Positions 1 to 11,870 of a stretch of DNA of 64,000 nt are shown here, in pieces; position 1 is the stretch's first letter, and every line of letters begins with the position of its first letter. Below the pieces are notes generated by a model. It worked only from the letters and a program-made list of their open reading frames with translations, did not search any database and was not told the origin of the DNA. A program made the position numbers and the translations under genes. Where the stretch lies: positions 186,001-250,000 of the forward strand of contig SRSI01000023.1 of NCBI GenBank assembly GCA_005656395.1, read 5' to 3'. The DNA comes from Strongyloides papillosus. Lineage: Eukaryota > Nematoda > Chromadorea > Rhabditida > Strongyloididae.

Positions 1-305
1 GTTAATGAACAATTAACATTTAGTCATGTTACGCTTTCTTTTTGCATTTCGTATTGTTTAATAAAATAGTCACTTTTTTAATAATTTTCCATTGACATTT
101 GAGTGACAATAAATTTATTTTTGTTATCACCTGCCTGTATAAGTTTCTTATTTTTAATATTAAAAGCATACAAAATTTCATGAACAATAGTGAATCCAAG
201 ATAGCCATAATTTAATAAAGATAGAAAATACTTAGTATACAACGGTTCATTAAGATAATCTGAATTGATAGAAAAAGAATTCTTACTAAGATTATAAATT
301 GCCAT
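1..305 (-). pseudogene. M13 (neprilysin-like) peptidase fragment, decayed
   Basis: Minus-strand remnant of the zinc-binding part of an M13 metallopeptidase, closely resembling the intact copies at 7322-8822 and 9365-10885. The open stretch (78-305) keeps the block NSDYLNEP, but the HExxH zinc motif reads HEILY, so the second histidine ligand is a tyrosine. Just after the block TQMSMENY an in-frame TAA stops translation, yet homology (KSD, KQY and QKES blocks) continues to about base 15, followed by another stop. No signal peptide or first exon precedes it. Seen directly: lost ligand, two stops, missing 5' half. Inferred: a dead tandem duplicate. The window edge hides whatever follows. Confidence 0.85.
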
Positions 306-1907
306 GATTTGTCCTTTTTTATTTTGTGGTTTATAACATATATTTATTTACAAATAATTACTAAAAAGGCTATTATGTCTAATTTATAAGTGATAAATTT
401 TTAATATTTAATTGTGAAAAAGTAAATTTTATTTTTTTGGTTCAAATTTAAAAAAGAACAATCAGATAGACATAAAAATATTATTAATAAGACATATAAA
501 AATAAAATATGATTTAAATAATTTCGTTAATGATCATTTGTTATTTTACCGCGTGCCTCCAGGAGTTATAACTTAAGATATAAGAGTTGAGAAAATCTAA
601 TGGTTGTCATTTTATTTTTCATGACATTGTGTTGTAATATTTTTCACTGGTTGTAATCAAATTTTATTTTAGGTAGTTTGATAATACTACGGCGTTAATC
701 TATTGTTTATTGTAATTAGTGATAGATAACTTGTGTAATTTGTAAGTAGAATCTTTCCCTTATGTTATAACTCTTACAGGTGGCCATGCTTTACATTTGT
801 CTTATTGTACTGGTTTTTGTATTTCTCTGTAAAGTATAGTCCACTAATAAATTATAATCTTATAAATTTTTGCTTAAAAATTAATTAAACATGTAAATGA
901 CATAATATTCATAATTGTTTCTTCTTGATCAGTGAACCATTCCTGATCAAACATTCATTATGAGATTGTTCTTTACTGAAAAATATTTTTAAAAATTTTT
1001 ACAACAAAACGTTGTGACTACCAGAGTAAAGTAGACACAAATAATTAAGAAAAGTTTATTAAAAAAAAATACGTACAAAATGAATATAATAATTATAAGT
1101 TAAAAAGTTGGTTAGTTCTTCACCTTTAATATTCTTTCATATGCTATAATGTTTTTAGTTGTTCTTAAGAGAATAAACATTATTATTAGCAATGACTTAC
1201 CCTCTTGTTTATATTTGTTTCCATTACCAAATTCTTGGGAATTTTTGAAGCCGGTCATCACGTAGCATAATAAAGTATTATAATACATTTATTTTAATCC
1301 TATGGTAAAATTACTGAAAATTTTGTCGGAGTAGTATGATACAAAAGTTATCAATAGCGAAAAATTGAATAATAATTGTATTAGAATTTTGAGACGGTGG
1401 ATATTCGCTTGTCAATGGGTAATTACATGCAAGCGAATTTCCACCGTTTCATTTTTAATTTAATTAGGGTAGGGGTCGCTGTGAAGTGCTTATTTGTGTG
1501 TGAAGTGAATCCAATGGAATGATCAAAAATATATTAGTATAAAATAAAAAAATACTTTTTCGCTTGTTCATGTTTTGTATGTTGGAAAAAAGCCATTTTG
1601 CTTATCCATGGCAAGCGAATGTTTCTTTTTTCATATTTTATATTAACAGTAAATTGTCTTTTTAAATAAGAAAAAAACTAGTCATAAAATTTTATTCAAA
1701 ACGTATATGCTTAAAAATAATAATAAAATTTTTTTTTCATAAATAATAAACTATTTAATTAGAATTAAATTATCTTATGAATATGAGAGAATAAATATTT
1801 ATAATAGTTTTACGTATAATTTGAAAAATATGATATCCATGTCAAAAATTTTTGCAATCTTCTCTCCTGATGCAATTATTTAAATCATCAAAAGCAAATA
1901 ACTTCCT
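306..1907. other. AT-rich intergenic stretch
   Basis: No coding sequence recognised on either strand. It holds the small perfect-looking hairpin at 1394-1447 and a second, looser pair of the same CGCTTG/CAAGCG motif around 1560-1620. Otherwise A/T-rich low-complexity sequence. Confidence 0.5.
1394..1447. repeat. short hairpin, 18-bp arms
   Basis: Bases 1394-1411 are the reverse complement of 1430-1447 with one mismatch, separated by an 18-base loop. The arms are much more GC-rich than the surroundings. The core hexamer CGCTTG recurs in the same inverted arrangement about 150 bases downstream. It could be a transposon end remnant or a small structured RNA; nothing decides. Confidence 0.6.
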
Positions 1908-1951
1908 TCATCTACATTTAGCTCTAAAACAATGCCGAAAACACTTGTCTT

Positions 1952-3166
1952 TTATGCTTGAAGATGTTCTACATCTTGGTTGGGAAGCAAATTTGCAATT
2001 CGTGTAAACCATGTTTTTTGTATAACGTGGTGTGGTTTAAGGTTAGATGTTGTACTACGTGGACATTCTACACCAGGAACGCATTTACCAGTATCTTCGT
2101 TTCGAACAAAAGCTTTGTCGCATTGACAACCTACAATACATTGCTTAGTACAAATTTTTGGTGGGTCAAAATAATTATTGCATGTAATTGGACAAGCAGT
2201 TCCACATTCGTCGAAATGCTCGTTCTCTGGACAATCGTGTGTTACATTACGTGGACATTTTTTAGGAGTAACGCATTCATTAGTTTCTTCGTTACGAACA
2301 AAGCCTTCATCGCATTCACATCCAACAAAACAGTCTTTGGTACATTTTTGTGGTTTCTTGTAATAATTAGAGCATGTAGATGGACAAGTAGTTCCACATC
2401 TGGTAAAATGTTCGTTCTCTAGACATGTGGGTGTATTTGTTAGTAATGGTGTTGATGTTCTTGTACATTTGTTACGTTTTACACATTCGCCAGTTACCTC
2501 ATCACGGACGTAATCTTTCTTACATACACAATCTCCGCCAACTTGGCATATAAGAGGACAAGGCTTGATTTTTTTGGGATCATCAGAACACTTGGGCTCA
2601 CACAAAGATCCACAGTAATTCCAAATCTCGTTATTTTTACATTTACGTGTAGTTGTTGGAAATGGTGTTGTTGTTTTGGGACATTGTTCGCGTTTAACAC
2701 ATTTTTTAGTGAAATCATCTCGGACGAAGCCCTCAATACACTGGCAGCCAGCTGGCTTACATATTCTTGGACAAGGCTTTGGTTTTTTGATATTATCCAA
2801 GCAGTTAGGCTCACATGCAGATCTACAATTCGCCCAATTCTCGTTCGGAGGACATTTTCCTGTAGTTGTTGTTGGTTTTTTAGTTGTTTTAGCTTTGTTG
2901 TAACATTGATCAAGTTGAACACATTCTTTTTTATCATTCAATTAATAATTCATCTTACAGACACAAATATAACCGCTATTTGTCTCGCAATCTTTTTTAC
3001 TATAACATTTTAAAAAAGAGTCCGATTTAGAAAAACTGCATGTATCAGTACAAGCAGGGCATTTTTTTAGTTCCATATTTGATCCACATTTTAGTTCGCT
3101 TTTGCAGATGCTAAATGGTAAGAAGAAAAGTAGTGCAGAAATAATCGTGGTCCACTTCATTAACAT
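1952..3166 (-). CDS. Secreted five-domain TIL (trypsin-inhibitor-like) protein, interrupted by one in-frame stop
   Basis: Starts at 3166 with a signal peptide (hydrophobic core ISALLFFLPFSIC), then five consecutive TIL cysteine-rich domains, each of about ten cysteines and ending in a CxC...GFVR-like...C...C pattern. TIL domains typically inhibit extracellular serine proteases; threonine-rich linkers separate them. An in-frame TAA at 2942-2944 falls inside domain 1, between CVCKMNY and LNDKKECV. Without it domain 1 would have all ten cysteines, and no splice pattern I tried removes it cleanly. After domain 5 the frame runs into a cysteine-poor tail; a shift in the A-run near 2018-2024 would open a cysteine-rich tail ending at 1908. 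Either a recently broken gene or assembly errors. Family assignment is sure; integrity is not. Confidence 0.8.
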
Positions 3167-3439
3167 TGTTAAAAGTTATTATTTATAAATGAAAAACTAT
3201 GAAAATTTCGTTTCTTAGAGCTTTTTATACGAAATTTTAAAGTAAATACAAATAAAAAATTGTGGTATTTATTTTTACTTATTAAAAATAATTAAAACGT
3301 TTATTTTTTCAGGTGAATTTTAGCAATTATAGCAAAAATATTATTATAAAAAATATCTAAAAAATTTATATGCAGGATATGCCTCATAGGTTTCTGCAAG
3401 TATTCGCTTATACAACCTTGCTCATTCTTAGAATAATAA

Positions 3440-4400
3440 TATTATATTATAGCATTTTGTAACCAAGATTGATACAATTATTGTTTTATAAACTTCATTA
3501 AGAAATTTTGACTACGGGAGAAGTTATAGATCTTTAAAACTTATATTTCTCAACTTTAAATCAACTTATCTTTTTAATTGAAAAAATATTTTTAATAATT
3601 GCTACTGACTATAAAAAAGCAACTTTTTTTTCTACACATTTCTTAAAGTCCAACAACTATGTTTAATTTATTAATATAGGATGTTTCAAATAGATGAACC
3701 TTTTTTAGATTTTTATACTTTGTTCATTCTTAACTCATTTTAATAAAATTGTTTTAATCCGTACCTAAAACATCGAAGTTTTAATTGTCATAATAATTTT
3801 TAAAAGCAACCATTCTTAAGTATTACATTTAATCTTCAGACAGTTTGTACTTAGGCAAATAAACATGTTTTGTAGAGTTTCCAAAAATCCAACTTAACTC
3901 TAATGGATTTTTTCTTTAAAGAGCATGTCAAATAGCTCGTATACAGCACACAAATGAAATTAACATGAATTGAAGGAAAAACTTAACAAAACCTTTGAAG
4001 TGATAAATGGTGAAAAATAAATTCAGAGAAGTAATCATTTTAATTATAAAAAAACACTTTAATTATGCTTAAACTATTATTAATGCCACATTAAGCCTCT
4101 TTTTCAAGAAAAATGTTATGAAATTTTAAAAAAGATTCATCTATTTGGAACACTCTGTATTAAGAAATTAAATATATTTGTCGGATCCCAAGAAATGTGC
4201 AGAAAAGAAGTTGCTTTTTTATAATCAGTGACAGTCATTAAAATATCTTATCAACAAAAAAAATGAATTGATTTGAAGTTGTTAAATGTATCTAATTTCT
4301 TAAGTTTTTTAACTCCCACAGAATTCAAATATCTTATTGGAGCTTATAAAAAATAATAATATGCGTTTTAACTGCAATATGACTATAATATCAAATCTTT
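3440..4400. repeat. Foldback (inverted-repeat) element, same family as the 27885-30750 palindrome
   Basis: The segment around 3490-3650 is complementary to that around 4190-4390. Both arms share a recognisable core (ACTGACTATAAAAAAGCAAC in one arm, its complement in the other). The same core sits in both arms of the palindrome at 27885-30750, so the two are copies of one family. The arms have diverged from each other, so it is not recent. Exact ends could not be fixed. Confidence 0.6.
3672..4162. mobile_element. MITE nested in the loop of the foldback element
   Basis: About 490 bp with terminal inverted repeats of roughly 30 bp (left 3672-3706, right 4127-4162), both containing CAAATAGATGAA preceded by a TGTTYC block. 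Ends lie next to TA dinucleotides, which suits a Tc1/mariner-type target. No coding capacity seen. Confidence 0.55.
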
Positions 4401-7119
4401 ATCAAAGAATTATCAAAGTTTTTATTTTAATTATCTGGAGAGTTTTAAATGGATCAGCCTGTATGTGTTGTTTAAAATTATAGGCATAAATTTTATCACT
4501 AAATTAGATATTTTTATTTAATATAAAAGGTGAAAACATAAAAGTTTCACAGAATTTTCAATTTTCAGGTTGATTATATGACAGTTATTAATGGAATTAC
4601 GAATTCTATGGCTTGCAAATTGTAAAATTAATAAAACATGTGATTTTCAGTTTAGCCAAGGAATGATGTACAGGAAATAAAAACAGCATCTATTTTTATT
4701 GTTTGATTTTTATAAAAATCTAAAGTACTTTCCATATTTATTCAGTTTTAAGAACTTATTTTTATAGCACTATTCATTGTTATTATAAGTTATTTATAGC
4801 CATATGTATTAGTGTCAGAGGACATTATGCAGGAGCAAAAATACTAATAATTTTCTTAGGCTTTCAATTTTAAAACTGGAATTATTTTTGTAATTATATT
4901 GTGTGAAATGTATGTTTAAATAACAATTTGAAAAAATTCTTTTTTACCTTAGTCATATACTTTTTATATCTGTAAAAGTAATATTTTTTACTGAGAAATT
5001 TCAAAAAATAATTTCGATTAAATTATAGTAAAAAATAAATTTTGATTATTATGTAATTACTTCATTGTTGCAAAAATATTGTTTCTTTTGACTTTTAAAT
5101 ATTATGGAAAGCTGTTAAAAAATAGCAATGCAAATAAAATAATTTTATTTTTTAAAAAATTTTTTAACTACATTTTCTTTAATAAAATTAATTTTAGAAA
5201 ACTTTCTATAAAACAGAACAAATTTTTTAATGTTACTATATGAGTAAAAAGATAGATATTTGAACATTCAAGATGACATCGTTCTTATAAAAATAAACAG
5301 AATGTATAATAACTTAAGGATTTTTTATGTGCTTATTTCTTCTATCTTCGTAAATCAAATTTTAATAAGTGTAAAAAAATATACATTTGTAGTAAAAATC
5401 AAAATTTGCTGATAGGTGTTTGCTTTTTTTTATATAACTTTATAATACCACAAAATTTTAGCAATCTTCACTTTTAAGTTTATTTCAATACTAAAATGTT
5501 TTTATATTATATTCTTACTAGTTTATATAACATCTAAAATATTTATAGAATTATTTTATAATATTTACGCATTAATATAATATATTTTAGTTTTATCAGC
5601 TAGATAAATTTTAAAAAGTCATTTTCCAGAAATTATTAAATATTAAAAGCACTAGAATTTTATAAATATGAAAAAGGGATGCAGTTGTTTTTGTTATGCT
5701 CTATATGATTTATAATTAGTACGTTGCAATAAGGTTGTTTTTTTTAAAAAAGTTATTGCACATCCAAAATGATGTGATAAAGTGACAATATTTCTAAAGG
5801 TAAATATCTTTTTAATGAACAACAATTATCAAAAAAATATTATTGTCATAATCAGCTTGAAATTTGGAATCAAATGATACCAAAAATGTTAAAAAATACA
5901 AAGAAATTTAGAAAACATTTTTTTATTGTTTATTAATTTTTAAATATTTTTATTAACTGATCATCTATCAACAAGAGCTAACTAATTTAGATAGACAAAA
6001 TTCTTGGCTACAAAATAAGATATCAATCATTTCGACAGCTCAAGAACTGACTTTAAAGAAAATTAAAGTTTAACTATTAAACATAGTATTTTACTATAGA
6101 AATTTTATTATTTATGTTTAATTAGTTATTTTTAAAACTTTCTCTTTGTAATAATTACCTGTTATTATTTAAAAACTTACAAATAACGTACAATAATTGT
6201 TTAACTATAAAATATGCTTACAAGAAACATGAAATTGTTAATATAAATTCCAATTGAAATGTTGTCGTCTGTAACACGTTGATTCTAAGACTGCTTTTGT
6301 TTTTCACATTTTCAGACTTCGATACTTAATTTTCCAATTACTATTTTAAAAATAGAATCAGCATTTAAAATTCTATATATGTACAAAATTTAAAATCAAT
6401 AGAGGTACTTCAGAATTTTGGTTAAATTTTATTGTACCCTGCTTTCAAAGTATACAGTTTGATTGACATAATACCAATCAAACATATAAGATTTTGAGTA
6501 TAAATAGGTTTAAATTGTGATGACTCTTTATTTTTTCTCTCTCCCAATATTTTAACACTTCATTACTAACTAAGGAGATTTCCGTAAACCAAGTAAATAC
6601 TTGGTTTTTTATATAAAATCTCAAGATTTTAAAAATAAGGTCTTTTTATTAATTGGTGTCTTTCTTGGTGGTAAGGATTCATTTATCTACTTGCGATTCC
6701 CAATTTAACTTATTAAATTTAAACTCTATAAGAAAAAAGTTTTTGTCTTCGCTATATCTCTTTTCAAACTTAACCGATTTTTATGAGTAAATAATCAAAA
6801 GATGTGTTTTTTAACTTGAGGGAAAAATGAGTTACAAATATTTTGCATCGTAATTGGTCGAGTTATCTTTAAAAAGCATTGTTTTTTGACCTTTTTTGGC
6901 ACAGTTTTGTTCCAGTGATAACTCTTTCAAAATAAATAGAATTTTTTGTATTATGAAACATTTGAAAAGTATAAGTCAGAAAAAAGAACATAATATTCAA
7001 AATAATTATCAAAAATTAGTCAATTTATGAACCAAAAAGTAGTGATTATTTTTTTTAGTAGAGAAATAGCCAATTTTTTAATACAAATACAATACATAAA
7101 ATTCTTTTTTAAAATATGC

Positions 7120-7172
7120 ATTGTGGAACAGTCCGACCAGCCAAAGGCAGGTCTACGGCTCGTATTTAAGAA
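7120..7172. repeat. Short GC-richer dispersed repeat
   Basis: A GC-rich island in AT-rich DNA whose core GGCAGGTCTACGGCT matches, in opposite orientation and with a few changes, the island at about 26420-26460. Its origin is unknown to me. Confidence 0.4.
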
Positions 7173-7321
7173 TAATAAATTCTCGTTTTTATTCCTCTTA
7201 ATGTTTTTAGGTATGATTCATTTATTTTATGAATCCATTTTTGAAGTTAAATCTTTTATTATTAAAATTTATTCAATATAAAAGAAATAGCATAAAAATT
7301 TATAGTTTTGTTAATGATTTT

Positions 7322-8822
7322 TCATAATTCACATTTATACTCAGGATTCATTTTACTATTTACTTGACAATTAAAAGCATCAGAAAACGGTTTATAATTT
7401 GATAAAGCCACATTGGTCCGTATTTCTCCGGGAGCATACTTACTTCGCTTTATTTGATTTTCTAAATTGTCTTTACTTTGGTACTCACAATAACTTCTCC
7501 CAACACTAATAAAAAATAATTGTTCATTGGTGAATTTCTCAAAACCAGGAACTTCTATATCCTTATTATCATTATTTTGAAGCCATTTCATGTAAGCTCT
7601 ATGAGCAATTTTAATTCCGCCATTATCGGCAATATTTTCGGTTAATGTTTCTAAACCATCTATATTCATATTAGTTATACTTTCTTTTTCCATACCATAT
7701 TGTTTAACAAAACAATCACTTTTTTCTTCATAATTATCTATTGACATTTGAGTGACACTAAATTTATTTTTATTATCACCTTCAAGTATAAGTTTATAAT
7801 TGTCACTATCAAAAGCATGGAACATTTCATGACCGATAGTAAATCCAAGATAACCATAATTAAGTGAGTTTGGAAAATATCTACTAAAAGATGGTTCATT
7901 AAGAGAATCTGAAGTGAGAGTAAAAAAATTACCAGTAATATTATACCATCCATTTCTATATACATATAATATTTTATATTCCTTAGGTAGAAAAATTTTT
8001 CTCTCACAAGTATTCAAAATATGTTCATCATTGTCTAATAACGTTTTAAAATAATTCTCAATAGTTTCAACAATATTTTCGATGCGGTCATTATAATTTA
8101 TTCCTATATTTTCATAACAATCCTCCATCAACTCTACATTAGACAAATCATGTTCATCGAAATGTTTTTCAAATTTCATTGCATTAAGTTTAGACTTAAA
8201 ATTGTTTCTTGTTTCTTCATCAAAAATATTTTTTCTTTCATCTATAAGTAATCTAAGTTCCTCTTTAATTCTTGCAATCATATCTTCTATTTTGTTATAG
8301 TCACCTTTTTCTTCACTTTTCATTTTGTTGTTTTTTATAAATATTACACTAAAGGCATATGTTCCAAAAATATTAATTATTAATTGACAATCCTCAAATC
8401 TGTCTTCAGATACTTCACTACATTTCTCTCGTAATTTATAAAGAGTATAAAGAACCCTCGATTCATAGTTATGTTTTCCTTCCTCAAATTCTAAAGCAAA
8501 TTAATAAAGACAAAAAGTTTTTACCTTTAACAAAATATTCGAAATTTGACGTCCTACTATTATAGGCGAACGATTCACTACTTTCTCTTAACATTTCTTT
8601 AGATTTAATCCAATTGTTACAAGAAAATTTATAAAAATTATTACATGGTTCAACATCAAAATCAATGTACTCATAAAGACTTCTAGATGCTGTTTCAATA
8701 TACAACTTTTCGGAACTAGATTGTTCTACGTCTCTCAAGACATTTTTATGAAAATCAAGAATACCTCCTTGTGATACGGCAAAAAGTACACAAGTATAGA
8801 TGATTAAAATAAAAACATTCAT
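7322..8822 (-). CDS. Secreted M13 (neprilysin-like) zinc metallopeptidase
   Basis: Two exons: 8525-8822 and 7322-8490, separated by a 34-nt intron (8491-8524, GT...AG) that interrupts a glutamate codon (phase 1). The predicted protein has 488 residues: a signal peptide, the N-terminal M13 block DVEPCNNFYKFSC, zinc motif HEMFH (about residues 320-324) followed by AFD, and third ligand plus proton-donor region ENIADNGG. All catalytic residues are present. It would cleave peptides outside the cell. It is much shorter than typical neprilysins (about 700-770 residues), as are all copies in this cluster. The C-terminus ends CEL* where its paralogues read CELWKN, so a tryptophan codon has become TGA and the conserved terminal CxW is lost. 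Confidence 0.88.
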
Positions 8823-9364
8823 ATAAAATTTGAAGGATGATTGTTTAATATCTGAATTCTGAGAAATTTCTTACCATTATATACAAAAAAATAGACAATG
8901 ATTCATATAATGTATAAATTTAACAATTTTTATTGAAACTATTTATTAGCGGAGCATATTTACAAAATTTTCATTGTATATAAAATATAGATAAAAAATG
9001 ATAATTTTTATTATAAAATATAAATTTACATTAAAATCATTTTCACATTCTCATTTTATTATTGTATTATAATTTTTCAAAATAGCATTATTCTTAGATA
9101 ATTCATTTGACTTGATTCTATTATCTAACAATCGTGCTTCATTATAAAAAGAAATTCCAAAAAAGCTAATAATTTAGAACATTCATACAATTCTATTGTT
9201 CCTTAATAATTAAAAAGAATAAACCCATGTTTTTAAATTTTCCCTTACTATATCTAGGCTAGATTCATTTAATTTATGAATACATTTTTTAAGTTAAATC
9301 TTTTATTATTAAAAAATATTCAACATAAAAAAATAGCATAAAAATATAGATAAATTGGAAGTTA
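8823..9364. other. Intergenic, M13 upstream/downstream flank
   Basis: No gene. The part next to 9365 resembles the 3' flanks of the other M13 copies, and the part next to 8822 resembles their 5' flanks, as expected from tandem duplication of whole gene units. Confidence 0.5.
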
Positions 9365-10885
9365 CTAATTGTGTTTTTGATTTTTCCATAATTCACATTT
9401 GTGTTCAGGATTCATTTTACTATTTACTGGACAATTAAAAGCATCAGAAAACGGTTTGTAATTTGATAAAAGTACGTTAGTGCGTATTTCTGGTGGACTA
9501 TGATCGTCCGTATTCATTAGTATTTCTAGATTGTCTTTACTTGTATATTCACAGAAATTTTTACCAACACTAATAAAAAATAATTGTTCATCAGTGAATT
9601 GTTCAAAACCATGAACTTTCGAGGAACTCCCATCATTACTTTGAAGATACTTTATGTAAGCTCTATGGGCAATTTTTAGTCCGCCATTATCGGCAATATT
9701 TTCAGCTAATGTGAATCGACCATTTATACTTCTATTAGTTGTACTTTCTTTTTGCATACCATATTGATTAGCAAAACAATCACTTTTTTCTCTATATTTT
9801 TCTATTGACTTTTGACTGACATTGAAATAATTTTTATTATCACCTTCAAGTGTACGATTATAATTTTCATTATCAAAAGCATGCAAAATTTCATGAGCAA
9901 TAGCATTTCCGAAATAACCAAAGTTTAATGAGTATGGATAATCTTTACTAAATGATGGTTCATTAAGAGTATCTGAATTCATAGTAAAAAAATTCCCTTT
10001 AAAATTATACCATGCATTAGCATATACATATCTGGTTATGAATTCGTTAGGTTGAAAAATTTTCACCATACAAGAATTCAAACCATCTTTGTCATTGTCT
10101 GACATCTTTATATAACGTTTAATAGCTTTTCGAATATTCTCAATGTGGTCATTATAATTTATTCCGATATTATCATAACAACCCTCCATTAATGTTACAT
10201 TAGACAAATCAAAATTATCAAAATTTCTTACAAATTCCATTTTATCGAGTTTATACTTAAAATTATTTCTTGTTTCTTCATCAAAATCATCTTTTTTTTC
10301 ATCTATTAATGATCTAAATTCATGTTTAATTAACATGGTTATATTTTCTACTGTATCATAATCACCATTCTCTTCACTTTTTATTTTATTCTTTTTTAAA
10401 AATACTGAACTTAAAGCATACTTCCCAAAATTAAAAATTTCTAAATTACAATAATAAATTTCATCTTCAGGTAGTTCTTTACATTTTTCCAGTAAGTTTA
10501 AAAAAGTAGGAAATATTCTCGTTTCATTGTTGTATTTTCCCTCATAGAATTCTGAAAGCAAATAAATAAAAACAAAAAAGTTATTACCGTCAGTAAATTT
10601 ATCAAAATTTCTCGTCCTACTATCAAAGTGGAATGATTTACTATTTCCCTTTGTCTTCTCTAAAGTTTTAATCCAATTACCACAAGAAAATTTATAAAAA
10701 TTATCACATGGATCTACATCAGGATCAAGATATTCGTAAAGAATTCTAGAAGCAGGATGTTTATGCCAAAATTCAAAATTTAACTTTTTCAGAACACCCC
10801 AAGTGTCCTGTAACCATTCAATAACACCCCCGTGTGATACAGAAAAGAGTGCATAAGTATAGAGAATTAAAATAAAAACATTCAT
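9365..10885 (-). CDS. Secreted M13 (neprilysin-like) zinc metallopeptidase
   Basis: Exons 10588-10885 and 9365-10551 with a 36-nt intron (10552-10587, GTAATA...TTTCAG). Because 36 is divisible by three and has no stop, the unspliced frame also reads through, adding 12 hydrophobic residues; the neighbouring gene, whose 34-nt intron cannot be read through, shows that splicing is the likelier reading. Spliced length is 494 residues: signal peptide, DVDPCDNFYKFSCGNW block, zinc motif HEILH (about residues 319-323) with AFD, ENIADNGG (glutamate near 383), and a C-terminal CELWKN block. The active site is complete. The first 400 bases upstream are nearly identical to those before 20189, so the two genes are recent duplicates. 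Confidence 0.9.
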   Translation of the reverse strand: MNVFILILYTYALFSVSHGGVIEWLQDTWGVLKKLNFEFWHKHPASRILYEYLDPDVDPCDNFYKFSCGNWIKTLEKTKGNSKSFHFDSRTRNFDKFTDGNNFFVFIYLLSEFYEGKYNNETRIFPTFLNLLEKCKELPEDEIYYCNLEIFNFGKYALSSVFLKKNKIKSEENGDYDTVENITMLIKHEFRSLIDEKKDDFDEETRNNFKYKLDKMEFVRNFDNFDLSNVTLMEGCYDNIGINYNDHIENIRKAIKRYIKMSDNDKDGLNSCMVKIFQPNEFITRYVYANAWYNFKGNFFTMNSDTLNEPSFSKDYPYSLNFGYFGNAIAHEILHAFDNENYNRTLEGDNKNYFNVSQKSIEKYREKSDCFANQYGMQKESTTNRSINGRFTLAENIADNGGLKIAHRAYIKYLQSNDGSSSKVHGFEQFTDEQLFFISVGKNFCEYTSKDNLEILMNTDDHSPPEIRTNVLLSNYKPFSDAFNCPVNSKMNPEHKCELWKNQKHN

Positions 10886-11870
10886 TCTAAAGTTGATGAA
10901 TGATTGTGTAATATCTGAATTCTTAGAAATTTCTGAGCATTATATATAGAAAAAATGGATGCAGATTCATTTAATGTATAAATAAATTTGACAATCAAAT
11001 AAAATTTATTTTTTTTGAAAAGCAATTTATCACAATTTTTATATATAGAAATGCAGATAGAAAATTATTATTTTTTTTATAAAATATAAATTAACATTAA
11101 AATCATGTTTATATGCTAATTTTATTAGTATATTCTAATTATTATCAATAATATTATTGTTTAATAATTATTTCACTTGACTTTATTATTTTAACAATCA
11201 TATTTATTTATAAAAAAAATCTTTAAACAAATGTTAATAATTACAAAATATTCGTAACAATATTATTGTTGTTGAATATTCAAGAAGAATAAAACATCAT
11301 TTTATTCATTTCTTCCCGAAATTTTCAAATAGGTTTTTCTTAAATATCAATTGAAGACCATATTTCCATCTTGCTTTGTTTAACTTTTCAACAAATTTTT
11401 TAGAATGTTTTTTTGTCAAAAAACTATCACAATTCTTCGTTCAATAATCTAGTCAATTGTTAATTAAACTCTAAAAGATTAAGTTTTCCTACTATTCAAG
11501 AGCTTAGTCTATAGAATAAATTAAATTTTTTTTTAGTTCTTTTAATTTTGAGGAAAGTCATCATTGTACAATGTTACACAAAAAAGTGACTAAAAAAAAT
11601 GGTTTTTTTTTAAAAATTACTCAAACAATTATGGTCAAAACTTTTTGAAATTTTTCCCTCCTTTAAATTGGATAAAAATATATCTATTAACTATCTGATC
11701 ATAGAAACAGTTAAAATTAAAAAGAGTTATGTTGGTGAAAAAATATACTTTCCTATTTTTTTCTAATAGGTTTATTGAATCCAATGTATATTATAACATT
11801 TATTTTTATAAAAGAAGTAATTGAATGAAATATCAACTTTAACAATACGTTTGTGAATTTGCACGTTTTT
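10886..11870. other. Intergenic, duplicated promoter-side flank
   Basis: Bases 10886-11260 are nearly identical to 20190-20560, marking the 5' part of a duplicated M13 gene unit. The rest is AT-rich with no gene recognised. Confidence 0.55.

Larger units (their letters stand above)
3167..7321. other. Gene-free AT-rich region with foldback and dispersed repeats
   Basis: No convincing coding sequence. It holds an inverted-repeat element (about 3440-4400) with a nested MITE (3672-4162), a stretch near 5960-6060 resembling the tandem units of the element at 53486-55121, and a copy in reverse orientation (about 6690-6930) of the repeat duplicated at 26860-27850. The short plus-strand frame at 7027-7281 covers the downstream flank of the M13 gene and looks spurious. 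Confidence 0.5.

Noticed and set aside
2909..2943. A 33-nt intron (GTAAGA...AAAAAG) to remove the in-frame stop of the TIL gene
   Set aside because: Joining those ends creates another stop codon at the junction, and the acceptor is poor.
1958..3013. Plus-strand frames opposite the TIL gene
   Set aside because: Their cysteine/tryptophan-rich composition is the mirror of the TIL domains on the minus strand; no start context or domain of their own.
7027..7281. Plus-strand frame of 84 codons
   Set aside because: It covers the 3' flank of the M13 gene, which is repeated beside other M13 copies without an open frame, and has low-complexity hydrophobic content.
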